Origin: DASQHM01 sp035632095
GTDB taxonomy: Bacteria > Pseudomonadota > Alphaproteobacteria > Ferrovibrionales > Ferrovibrionaceae
Assembly: GCA_035632095.1 (NCBI GenBank)
Contig: DASQHM010000104.1
Span: 1-24,536, forward strand
DNA: 24,536 bases
Direction: 5' to 3'
Shown: in pieces, positions 9,960 through 18,338 of the stretch
Position numbering within the stretch: position 1 is the stretch's first letter
How the letters are laid out: each line of letters begins with the position of its first letter
The notes under the pieces: generated by a model
Told to the model about the DNA's origin: nothing
Database searches by the model: none
What the model saw: the letters and a program-made list of their open reading frames with translations, nothing else
Made by a program: the position numbers and the translations under genes

Positions 9960-10454
9960 CTAACCCAAGATCGGAGCCAGAGCTTGCCGCAAGTCGAAGC
10001 CGTCGCCGAGCGCACGGCCGATCTTCAGCACGCCGCTGGCTCTAAGGGCGGGCGCGCCGTCGGCCGTCAGCAGGCACTGGGCGAAGACCAGATTGCGCGT
10101 GATGCGGAGCACATCGGCGCGGCCCTCGACCCAGGCGCCGAGCGGTGCCGGCGCCAGAAAATCTGCCGTCATGTTCACGGTCGGCAGGAAGCGCGACAGC
10201 TGGCTGCGGAAATTCGATCCGGCGCCGAGCAGCATGTCGGCGACGCTCATCAGCATGCCGCCGTGACATACGTTCGCGGGGTTGCAGTGGCGCGGCTCGA
10301 CGCGAAACCCCATGACCAGATCGTCGCCGTCGCGACGGCCATAGAGCGGGCCGTTGACGTGGATGAAGCTGCCGTCGGGACCGAACGGAAGCGGGGCGAA
10401 GCCCTCCGGCACGGCTTCGCCGGCTAAGGCCTGGGGTACGGAAACATCGTTCAT
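9960..10454 (-). CDS. PaaI-type hotdog-fold acyl-CoA thioesterase
   Basis: 164 residues, a single 4HBT hotdog domain. Members hydrolyse acyl- or aryl-CoA thioesters in the cytosol, as homotetramers or dimers of dimers. The signature HGGMLMSVAD (64-73) contains the helix-start residues that bind and polarise the thioester; the preceding NPANVC and the later LPTVNMTADFLAPAPLG strands are typical. The C-terminal strand …RASGVLKIG is present, so the fold is complete. Substrate cannot be told from sequence. Start: ATG 10454 has no Shine-Dalgarno but sits 8 bases after a -10 box, like lepA, suggesting a leaderless transcript. It lies between the epimerase gene (66-base gap) and lepA and is probably transcribed on its own. 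Confidence 0.9.
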   Translation of the reverse strand: MNDVSVPQALAGEAVPEGFAPLPFGPDGSFIHVNGPLYGRRDGDDLVMGFRVEPRHCNPANVCHGGMLMSVADMLLGAGSNFRSQLSRFLPTVNMTADFLAPAPLGAWVEGRADVLRITRNLVFAQCLLTADGAPALRASGVLKIGRALGDGFDLRQALAPILG

Positions 10455-10462
10455 GGCGGGGC

Positions 10463-10491
10463 TTCATAGCATCGCCGGGGCGCTGCGCCAA
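10463..10491 (-). promoter_or_regulatory. Thioesterase-gene promoter, predicted leaderless
   Basis: TTGGCG (10491-10486), a 17-base spacer ending GCGATGC, and TATGAA (10468-10463), then GCCCCGCC and the ATG. The -10 to ATG distance of 8 bases leaves essentially no 5' leader. The arrangement and much of the sequence match the lepA promoter. Confidence 0.6.
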
Positions 10492-10520
10492 GCATGCAGC
10501 GGCGCATGCCGGATCGGCGT

Positions 10521-11401
10521 TTACGGCACGCGCAGAAGCTCCGCAATCCCTTGATCCAACGCGATCTTCGGCGCCCAGCCGGGAAGCGCGGCACCGCCGG
10601 ACCAGGGCACCAGGACCTCGCGCTTCCGATAGGCGCGGGCGCCCCAATTGGCGCGGATCGGCCGGCCGCCTAAGCGTTCGACCAGCGAGACCAGTTGACG
10701 CGTGCTTACGGGCGCGCCGGACGACAGCGCATAGCGCTCATGGCCCGCCGCTTGGCCGGCGGTCAGCCGCGATGCGGCGGCGATGAATGCGTCGGCGGCA
10801 TCGGCCGCATGAACGAAATCGAGCTGCTGATCGCCGGCGGTGAGATCGATGGGCTTGCCGGACTTCGCCGCCGCGACCAGGGCGTTCATCAGTTTGGGGC
10901 GCGGGTCGCCCGGCCCATACGTCTCGAAGATCTTCAACGTGATCGCCTGCAGGCCGCGCGCCTGAACGTAGAATTCCAGCAACGCCTCGAACGCCTGCTT
11001 GGTCGCGGCGTAAAGGCACACGGGATCGTAGGCGCTGCCGCCGAAGTGTTGCCAGGCGGTGCCGGCATTGACCAGCTTCGTGGGACCGAGCGCCGTCAGC
11101 GCGTCCACCAGCTGCGTGCCGAAGGCAAGGTTGGCCTCGATCATCGGTGTGATCTCGTCCGGTTTGTGCTCTGCCCGGAACAGGGAGGCGAGATGGAACG
11201 TCACATCCGGCCGCGCCGCCGCGGCGATCGCCGCCATGCGCGCCGCGCTGCCGTCGTGGCGATGCACCAGCGTCGCGTCCGGCATGGCACTGGTGTCGGA
11301 GCCGGGACGCACGATCGCGTGCAGATCGAAGCCGGCGTCGATCAGCTTCTCGGCCAATACCCGCCCGACGAATCCCGTGCCGCCGGTCAGCAGCGCGCGC
11401 A

Positions 11402-11405
<4 letters not shown>
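10521..11405 (-). CDS. NAD-dependent sugar epimerase/dehydratase (extended SDR)
   Basis: 294 residues. Extended short-chain dehydrogenase fold: the NAD(P)-binding glycine motif GGTGFVG lies at 8-14, the HLASLF stretch at about 71-76, and the active-site Tyr132-x3-Lys136 (YAATK) follows an AGTAW segment with Thr116 in place of the usual Ser/Thr. It acts on a nucleotide sugar in the cytosol; general similarity is to CDP-abequose/paratose synthase and UDP-glucose 4-epimerase relatives, and the exact substrate is unclear. Start: ATG 11405 overlaps the decarboxylase stop as ATGATG/TGA, and the second ATG (11402) is also possible. It is the last gene of a three-gene sugar operon and is likely to act on or near the UDP-xylose branch (inference). 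Confidence 0.88.
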
Positions 11406-12351
<946 letters not shown>

Positions 12352-12355
<4 letters not shown>

Positions 12356-13317
12356 GCCGCGCTCTCCGCCGCCTGCTCGCGCAGGAAACGTTCCCGCGTG
12401 CGCCGGCGCAGACGCTTGCGGATGCTGCGGACGAAGCGCGGACCGGTCAGCGGCCCGATCATGTCGTAGATTCCGAGATCGGCCTCGGCATCGGCGGCAA
12501 GCGTTTCCGGGTGCCGCAGCGGGAATTCCATCGGGAACGTGGGCAGGTCCGACAAGATGTGGTTGCTATCCTTGTGCTGCGTCGCCTCGGGGCCCCAGCC
12601 GATATTGGCGACAAGGTTGCGGTCGGGCACGATGAATAGCTCCCGGCGCACATAGGCCGTGAACATCACCGACCAATCCCAAGGCTCTATCTTACGCGCA
12701 TACGCCTGCTCGAAGCCGTTCAAATAGAAAAGCGACTCCAAACGGCTCTGCGCCAGGCCTTCGATCCGCCGCTCGCTGATGAATTGCGGGACCGAGGACA
12801 ATGTCGTGTCGACATTGCGCCACGCCCGCCGCCATCCGGCCCAGCCCCAGCAGTTGAACATGCGCGAAAAGCGGTAGCTGTACGGTTTGGTCCGCGGCTC
12901 GCAGGGAAACTTGGCGCCTGTCACCGCATGCACGCGGGGCTCGTCGCGATAGCGCGGCAGCAATTCGTCGCAGAACCGGAAGAAGTTCGGATGCGGCAGG
13001 ATGTCGTCTTCGACGACAATGGCGTCCTCCACCGCATCGAAGACCTTGGTCAGGCCCGATACGATGCGGCCCGAGCAGCCGAGGTTGCGATCTGAGAAAT
13101 CGGCTTCGACCTTGCAGTCCCAATCGACCAGATCGACCACGGCGCGGGTTTCCGCGATGCGGCTCTTGTCGGCCGGCACATGGTCCCGCGCGCCGTCCGC
13201 CAGAACGAAGAGGCGGCGCGGCTCGACTTCGCGCACGCGCGCCATCACCCGCCGGGCCAGGTCCGGCCGGTTGAAGATCACCATGACCACCGGCGTTTCG
13301 GTTCGACCGCCGCTCAC
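12352..13317 (-). CDS. GT-A fold glycosyltransferase (HlpA-like family)
   Basis: 321 residues. Begins TPVVMVIFNRPDLARRV, the usual opening of this family of GT-A transferases often labelled hemolytic-protein-HlpA-like. The nucleotide-sugar and metal-binding acidic motif is E103-D104-D105 (VVEDDILPHP), preceded by NLGCSGRIVSGL; a WGWAGWRRAW motif and a conserved GPEATQHKDSNH segment follow. It should transfer a sugar to a surface or lipid-linked acceptor in the cytoplasm; donor and acceptor are unknown, though the next gene makes UDP-xylose. No membrane segment is obvious. Start: GTG 13317 with GGGGAGG about 9 bases upstream; its stop forms GTGA with the decarboxylase start. First gene of the sugar operon, 80 bases after pheT. 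Confidence 0.88.
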
Positions 13318-13383
13318 GGGCTCAAACCTCCCCTGCTTCGCGCGGCATCATGGCACCCGGCCCGCGGCGGGAAAACGGCTAAT

Positions 13384-13397
13384 TCGACCGGGGTCGA
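13384..13397. repeat. 14-bp palindrome TCGACCGGGGTCGA after pheT
   Basis: Immediately beyond the pheT stop in the 80-base pheT-glycosyltransferase gap. The 6-bp arms with a 2-base centre and no following T-run make it a poor intrinsic terminator; an operator or stabilising 3' hairpin is possible. Confidence 0.3.
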
Positions 13398-15803
13398 TCA
13401 AGAGCGCAGCGCACCGCCGCTGGCCTTGACCACCGCGGCGACGACCTTGTCGGCGACCGCATCGATTTCCGCTTCGGTCAGGGTGCGATCCTTCGGCTCG
13501 AGTCTGATCGAGAACGCAACGGATTTCCGTCCCTCCGGCACGCCGGCGCCTTCGTAGACGTCGAATACGCGCACCTCCGTGATCAGCTCCTTGTCGGCGC
13601 TTTTCGCGGCGCGCGTGATCTGCTCGGCGCTCACTTGCCGCTCCACCAGGAAGGCGAAGTCGCGTTCCACGGAAGGCAGGTCCGATACGGCGAGCGGCGG
13701 CCTGGCGCGCGTGCCCTTCGCTTTGGGTATCGGCATCGCGTCCAGATAAACCTCGAATCCCACCAGCGGACCTTTCACGTCCATCGCCGCCAGCACTCTG
13801 GGATGCAACTCGCCGAATGCGGCGAGCAAAGTTTTCGGACCGAGGCGCAACACGCCCGACCGCCCGGGGTGGTACCACGGCGGCGACGCGTCGCTCAGTT
13901 GCGCGCTTTCGACCGCGAACCCAAGCGCCATCAGCAGCCCGATCGCATCGCCCTTGGCATCGAAGGCATCGACGTCGCGGGGACGCGCGCTCCAGTGGCG
14001 CGGACCGCTTTGGCCGCGACGGATGCCCGCCGCCACCGCCGCCTGGTCGCCCGGCCGGTCTCCGGCGTATTGCGGGCCGACTTCGAACAAGGCGACGTCG
14101 TTCATGCCGTGGGCGACATTGCGGCCGACGGCGACGATCAGGCTCGGCAGTATGCAGGGTCGCATGGTGTCGAGGTCGCTCGACATGGGGTTCGACAGCA
14201 CCAGCGCATCTGCGCCGCCGCCAAAAAGCTCCGCATGGGCGCGGGAAACGAAGGACGGCGTCACGGCCTCATAGAGTCCGCGACCGGCCAGCGCCCGGCG
14301 CGCCGCACGCACCCGGCGCTGGCCGACGTCGATGGCGGGTTTCGCCACCACCGGCCGACGCGGCAACGGCACCGCCGGAATGGCGTCGTAGCCGTAAACG
14401 CGCGTCACCTCTTCGACCAGATCGGCCTCGCCATGGATGTCGGAGCGCCAGGACGGCACCTGCACCCGCAAGACGTCGTCGTCGGACTTCACCGCGAAGC
14501 CCAGAGCCTCCAGGATGCGCACCTGTTCGCGCTCCGCCAGGTCCAACCCGCCGAGATCGCGCACGCGGCTCGGCCGCAATTGTATGCTTCGCCGCCAATC
14601 GGGCTCGGCCCCCGCCACGACGACTTCGCTCGGCTCGCCGCCGCAGAGTTCCAACACCAATCGCGTCGCCACCTCCATGCCCGGCCGGACGAAGGCCGGA
14701 TCGACGCCGCGTTCGAAGCGATAGCGCGCGTCCGATTGAATGCCGAGCCGGCGGCCGGTCGCCGCCGTGCGCATCGGGTCGAACAGCGCCGCCTCGATGA
14801 ACACGTTTCGCGTGGTCTCACTCACGCCGGAAGCCTCGCCGCCCATGACGCCGCCGAGGCCAAGCGGGCCGGATTCGTCGGCGATGACGCAAATCTCGCC
14901 GTCGAGGGCATAGTCCTTGCCATCGAGCGCATGAAGTTTCTCGCCCGGCCGCGCGAGCCGCGCCTGAATGCCGCCGCGGACCTTGTCGGCATCGAAGACG
15001 TGCAGCGGCCGGTCGAGATCGAAGGTCACCAGGTTGGTGATGTCCACCAAGGTCGAGATCGGCCTGAGCCCGATGGCGCGAAGCCGGTCCTGCAGCCAGC
15101 GCGGGCTCGGCGCGTTCTTTACATTGCGGATGTGGCGGCCGACGAACAGCGGACAGGCGCTTGCGGTTTGCGGTGTGAAGTCGAGGCGAACGCCGATCGG
15201 ACTCTTGAAGCCGCCCGGGACCGCTTTGGCGTCCAGCGGCTTCAAGGTGCCGAGGCCGGCCGCGGCGAGGTCGCGCGCGATGCCGCGCACGCCCAGGCAA
15301 TCCTGCCGGTTCGGCGTGAGCTTGATTTCGAACACCGGATCGTCGAGGCCGAGCACTTCGGCAAAGGGCTTGCCGATGGGCGCATCCGCCGGCAGATCGA
15401 TGATGCCCTCGTGTTCGTCGGACAGGCCCATTTCGCGCATGGAGCAGAGCATCCCGTTCGATTCGACGCCGCGAATCTTCGCCGGCTTCAGATGCAGGCC
15501 GGTGCCGGGGATGGTGCTGCCGGTGCGGGCGAACACGCCCTTCATGCCGGCGCGCGCGTTGGGCGCGCCGCAGACCACCTGCAGCACTTCGCCGCCCACA
15601 TCGACCGTGCAGACGCGAAGCTTGTCGGCATTGGGATGCGGCTCGGCGCTCAACACCTGCGCAACCGTGAAGCTGCGAAGCGCCGCGGCCGGATCGTGCA
15701 GGTTCTCCACTTCGAGCCCGAGGCGCGTGAGCGTGCCGGCGATGGTTTTCGTGTCGGCGTTCGTATCGAGATGCTCGCGCAACCAACGCAGAGTGAACTT
15801 CAT
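13398..15803 (-). CDS. pheT: Phenylalanyl-tRNA synthetase beta subunit
   Basis: 801 residues, full length. With PheS it forms the alpha2-beta2 enzyme that charges tRNA-Phe; the beta chain carries the editing and tRNA-recognition modules. Seen in order: the N-terminal MKFTLRWLREHL, an EMAP/tRNA-binding domain (~40-150, with HPNADKLRVCTV and CGAPNARAGMKGVFA), B3/B4 editing domain (~205-390), B5 DNA-binding-like domain (~400-475), the catalytic-like core with LSNPMSSDLDTMR, and the C-terminal ferredoxin-like anticodon-binding domain (SDLPSVERDFAFLV … KSVAFSIRLEPKDRTLTEAE). Start: ATG 15803, overlapping the pheS stop as ATGA; the longer open frame has no homology upstream. Confidence 0.97.
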   Translation of the reverse strand: MKFTLRWLREHLDTNADTKTIAGTLTRLGLEVENLHDPAAALRSFTVAQVLSAEPHPNADKLRVCTVDVGGEVLQVVCGAPNARAGMKGVFARTGSTIPGTGLHLKPAKIRGVESNGMLCSMREMGLSDEHEGIIDLPADAPIGKPFAEVLGLDDPVFEIKLTPNRQDCLGVRGIARDLAAAGLGTLKPLDAKAVPGGFKSPIGVRLDFTPQTASACPLFVGRHIRNVKNAPSPRWLQDRLRAIGLRPISTLVDITNLVTFDLDRPLHVFDADKVRGGIQARLARPGEKLHALDGKDYALDGEICVIADESGPLGLGGVMGGEASGVSETTRNVFIEAALFDPMRTAATGRRLGIQSDARYRFERGVDPAFVRPGMEVATRLVLELCGGEPSEVVVAGAEPDWRRSIQLRPSRVRDLGGLDLAEREQVRILEALGFAVKSDDDVLRVQVPSWRSDIHGEADLVEEVTRVYGYDAIPAVPLPRRPVVAKPAIDVGQRRVRAARRALAGRGLYEAVTPSFVSRAHAELFGGGADALVLSNPMSSDLDTMRPCILPSLIVAVGRNVAHGMNDVALFEVGPQYAGDRPGDQAAVAAGIRRGQSGPRHWSARPRDVDAFDAKGDAIGLLMALGFAVESAQLSDASPPWYHPGRSGVLRLGPKTLLAAFGELHPRVLAAMDVKGPLVGFEVYLDAMPIPKAKGTRARPPLAVSDLPSVERDFAFLVERQVSAEQITRAAKSADKELITEVRVFDVYEGAGVPEGRKSVAFSIRLEPKDRTLTEAEIDAVADKVVAAVVKASGGALRS

Positions 15804-16876
15804 CGGCTCAAGCCCCCGCCGAGCGAGGGCAGATCGAGCGGCAGGAAGCCGTAGTGCTTCAGCCAACGCAGGTCCGCTTCGAAGAACGCGCGCAGGTCGG
15901 GCATGCCGTATTTCAGCATGGCCACGCGATCGACGCCGAGGCCCCAGGCGAAACCCTGCCATTCGTCCGGATCGAGCCCGACCTGGCGCAGCACATTCGG
16001 ATGCACCATGCCGCAGCCGAGGATTTCCATCCAATCCTCGCCCTCGCCGATGCGGATTTCGCTGCCGCTGCGTTTGCAGCCGATGTCCACCTCGGCGGAC
16101 GGCTCGGTGAAGGGGAAATAGCTCGGCCGGAAGCGCATATGCACCTTGTCGAGCTCGAAGAAGGCGCGGGCGAACTCTTCGAGCACGCCCTTGAGATGCC
16201 CCATATGGATGTCGCGGTCGATTACCAGCCCTTCCACCTGGTGGAACATGGGCGTATGGGTCTGGTCGCTGTCGCAGCGGAAGGTGCGGCCGGGCACGAT
16301 CGAGCGATGCGGCGGCCGCTTCGCCTGCATGGTGCGAATCTGCACCGGCGAGGTGTGGGTGCGGAGCAGCATGCGCGAGCCGTCCGGCTTTTCCGGCAGG
16401 AAGAACGTGTCGTGCATCTGCCGCGCCGGATGCTCGGGCGGGAAGTTGAGCGCCGTGAAGTTGTGGAAGTCGTCCTCGATGTCGGGGCCTTCGGCCACGG
16501 AAAATCCCATGGCGGCGAAAATCTCGACGATCTCGTCCATCACCTGGCTGACCGGATGGATGCGGCCGTCCACGTCGGGCCGCACCGGCAGCGTCATATC
16601 GACGCGCTCGGCCGCAAGTCGGTTGTTCAGTTCCGATTGGGTCAACGCCGCGCGGCGCGCGTCGATCGCGTCTGTCAGCCGGTCCTTGAGGCGATTGAGT
16701 TCGGCGGCGCGCTCCTTGCGCATCGATACGTCGATGGTGCCGATTTCCTTCAGAAGCTGGGTCAGCGCACCCTTCTTGCCGAGCGCGGCGACGCGGGCCG
16801 CGTCGAGCGCCGCCATGTCGGCGGCGCCTTCAACGGCGCCGATCAGGTCTCGTTCGAGGGTCGTCAGGTTCTGCAT
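15800..16876 (-). CDS. pheS: Phenylalanyl-tRNA synthetase alpha subunit
   Basis: 358 residues. Class II catalytic subunit that activates Phe and transfers it to tRNA-Phe. N-terminal coiled-coil tRNA arm ~1-95 (ALGKKGALTQLLKEI), motif 1 region with HPVSQVMDEIVEIF, LLRTHTSPVQIRTM, motif 2 GRTFRCDSDQTHTPMFHQVE, and motif 3 GLGVDRVAMLKYGM. Start: ATG 16876 gives MQNLTTLERDLI, which fits homologs; the in-frame GTG 16888 adds four residues, and an in-frame TAG precedes it. Neither has a Shine-Dalgarno, but a short upstream ORF with a strong one ends 10-12 bases inside the gene, suggesting translational coupling. Overlaps pheT by 4 bases. Confidence 0.97.
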   Translation of the reverse strand: MQNLTTLERDLIGAVEGAADMAALDAARVAALGKKGALTQLLKEIGTIDVSMRKERAAELNRLKDRLTDAIDARRAALTQSELNNRLAAERVDMTLPVRPDVDGRIHPVSQVMDEIVEIFAAMGFSVAEGPDIEDDFHNFTALNFPPEHPARQMHDTFFLPEKPDGSRMLLRTHTSPVQIRTMQAKRPPHRSIVPGRTFRCDSDQTHTPMFHQVEGLVIDRDIHMGHLKGVLEEFARAFFELDKVHMRFRPSYFPFTEPSAEVDIGCKRSGSEIRIGEGEDWMEILGCGMVHPNVLRQVGLDPDEWQGFAWGLGVDRVAMLKYGMPDLRAFFEADLRWLKHYGFLPLDLPSLGGGLSR

Positions 16877-16908
16877 GGCGTTTTGCACGGGATAAGGGGC
16901 CTAACCAT
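16864..16908 (-). CDS. Candidate 14-codon leader ORF overlapping the pheS start
   Basis: ATG 16908 has AGGAGG at 16920-16915 with 6 bases spacing, the best ribosome binding site in the rplT-pheS gap. The ORF reads MVRPLIPCKTPCRT and stops at TGA 16866-16864, a few codons into pheS in another frame. It contains no Phe codon, so it is not a classical Phe attenuator like E. coli pheL. Likely meaning: ribosomes ending here reinitiate at pheS, which lacks its own Shine-Dalgarno. It could also be coincidence; no protein homology is expected at this size. Confidence 0.4.
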   Translation of the reverse strand: MVRPLIPCKTPCRT

Positions 16909-16959
16909 CGGCCGCCTCCTCGCGATCTTCGTCATGCCGGTGCGACGAGAGGGCCTGCC

Positions 16960-17325
16960 TCAACCAGCCTTGCCGAGCGCGCCTTGCGCTTGGCTCACCA
17001 AGGCCTTGAAGGCCTCAGGCTCGCGGACTGCCAGGTCGGCCAGGATCTTGCGGTCGACCTCGACGCCCGAGAGCTTGAGGCCGCTCATAAATCGGGCGTA
17101 GGTCAGGCCATGCTCGCGGGCAGCCGCATTGATTCGCTGAATCCAGAGCGCGCGGAAATTGCGCTTGCGGACGCGCCGGTCGCGATAGGCGTATTGCAGC
17201 CCCTTCTCGACCTTCTCGATGGCGACGCGGAACACGGACTTGGAGCGGCCGCGGTAACCCTTGGCTGCCTTCAGCAACTTCTTGTGGCGGGCGTGGGCGG
17301 TGACGCCCCGTTTGACGCGGCTCAT
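16960..17325 (-). CDS. rplT: 50S ribosomal protein L20
   Basis: 121 residues, standard length. L20 binds 23S rRNA early and is needed for large-subunit assembly. Highly basic N-terminal extension (MSRVKRGVTAHARHKKLLK, then AKGYRGRSKSVFRVA), the YAYRDRRVRKRNFRALWIQR block and a globular end (KLSGVEVDRKILADLAV). Lies 14 bases after rpmI in the conserved infC-rpmI-rplT order. In many bacteria L20 represses its own operon by binding the leader; whether that holds here cannot be read directly, but a ~107-base leader is available upstream of rpmI. Confidence 0.98.
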   Translation of the reverse strand: MSRVKRGVTAHARHKKLLKAAKGYRGRSKSVFRVAIEKVEKGLQYAYRDRRVRKRNFRALWIQRINAAAREHGLTYARFMSGLKLSGVEVDRKILADLAVREPEAFKALVSQAQGALGKAG

Positions 17326-17339
17326 GGCCTATCTCCCTG

Positions 17340-17540
17340 TCAGGCGTACGGCAAATAGATTTTCTTCACGACCTGCATGTCGCTCTTGGCGAGAATGGTC
17401 GTGCCGCGCTGATTGCGGATCTGCTTGTTGGTCCGCTTGATCATGCCATGACGCTTGTTGGCCTGATTGCCGCGCACCTTGCCGGTGCCGGTGAGCGAGA
17501 AGCGCTTCTTGGCGCCGCTCTTGGACTTCATCTTGGGCAT
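17340..17540 (-). CDS. rpmI: 50S ribosomal protein L35
   Basis: 66 residues: MPKMKSKSGAKKRFSLTGTG followed by KVRGNQANKRHGMIKRTNKQ, the normal L35 sequence, ending with KKIYLPYA. Small basic protein of the large subunit. Start: ATG 17540 with GAGGAA about 6 bases upstream; the longer open frame upstream of this Met has no homology. First gene after its own promoter at 17654-17682, and co-transcribed with rplT and probably pheST. Confidence 0.97.
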   Translation of the reverse strand: MPKMKSKSGAKKRFSLTGTGKVRGNQANKRHGMIKRTNKQIRNQRGTTILAKSDMQVVKKIYLPYA

Positions 17541-17653
17541 TTGCTTCCTCGGAGTTGGCGACGCCGCACGTTCGAATGCGAGGGCGCGAAGTTGAAGCTT
17601 CGGAGGCGAACGCGGCATGCCCGTATTTCAGGCCGGCCCGCCCGGAGCGGAGC

Positions 17654-17682
17654 GTTATAGCGGCTTGGGTTGGGCCGCGCAA
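17654..17682 (-). promoter_or_regulatory. Promoter of rpmI-rplT(-pheST)
   Basis: TTGCGC (17682-17677), a 17-base spacer and TATAAC (17659-17654) on the minus strand. Start is predicted near 17647, giving a leader of about 107 bases that contains a small CGAAG/CTTCG hairpin. A GGCCGC/GCGGCC inverted repeat (17674-17690) overlaps the -35 box. Confidence 0.65.
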
Positions 17683-17765
17683 GGCGGCCTTGCCGTGGTC
17701 GCGTAACCTCTTGCCGCTGCTTGGATTTCAGTTGATCGTCCGGGGCTTCCCGGCAGCGCCCGCCG

Positions 17766-18302
17766 CTATTTCGGCGAGATCACCATGGTCATCTGGCGGC
17801 CTTCCATCTTCGGCCATTGCTCGACCTTGGCGAGTTGGGCCAGGTCGTCGCGCACTCGGTCCAGCACCTTCATGCCGAGCTCCTGGTGCGCCAGCTCGCG
17901 GCCACGAAAGCGCATGGTCACCTTGACCTTGTCGCCTTCGTCGAGGAAGCCGCGCATGGAGCGCATCTTGACGTCGTAATCGTGGTCGTCGATGCCGGGG
18001 CGGAGCTTGATCTCCTTGACCTCGATGACCTTTTGCTTCTTGCGCGCCTCGTTGGCTTTCTTCTGCGCTTCGTATTTGTATTTGCCGAAGTCGAGGAGCT
18101 TGCAGACCGGCGGATTGGCGTTGGGCGAGATTTCGACCAGGTCGAGGCCGACATCGGCGGCCATCGTGATCGCTTCCCTGGTGGGAACGACGCCCCGGTT
18201 TTCGCCGGTGTGATCGATCAGTCGGACGGTGTGGGTGTCGATCTGATCGTTGACCCGTGGCCCCTCCTTGGAGGGCGGCGCGGGCATGGGTGGGCGGGCT
18301 AT
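17766..18302 (-). CDS. infC: Translation initiation factor IF-3, predicted ATA start
   Basis: 178 residues if begun at ATA 18302. IF-3 binds the 30S subunit, prevents 50S joining and checks start-codon choice. N-domain with GPRVNDQI and VRLIDHTGENRGVV; family signature KLLDFGKYKYEAQKKANEAR; C-domain ending MEGRQMTMVISPK. Start: the in-frame ATA at 18302-18300 has AAAGGAG (18316-18310) with 7 bases spacing, and gives the N-terminus (M)ARPPMPAPPSKEGP, like alphaproteobacterial IF-3. The first ATG (18287) lies 22 bases from that Shine-Dalgarno, too far. Rare start codons on infC are the known basis for IF-3 autoregulation. 36 bases after thrS, so likely co-transcribed. Confidence 0.93.
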   Translation of the reverse strand: MARPPMPAPPSKEGPRVNDQIDTHTVRLIDHTGENRGVVPTREAITMAADVGLDLVEISPNANPPVCKLLDFGKYKYEAQKKANEARKKQKVIEVKEIKLRPGIDDHDYDVKMRSMRGFLDEGDKVKVTMRFRGRELAHQELGMKVLDRVRDDLAQLAKVEQWPKMEGRQMTMVISPK

Positions 18303-18338
18303 GTATGGTCTCCTTTCACGTCGATTTCGGGACGGGGC

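Noticed and set aside
13635..15854. 739-codon plus-strand open frame opposite pheT
   Set aside because: Shadow of the conserved PheT frame.
16864..16908. Phe attenuation leader peptide (pheL-like) before pheST
   Set aside because: The short ORF has no Phe codon and no terminator hairpin follows; it was kept only as a possible coupling ORF.
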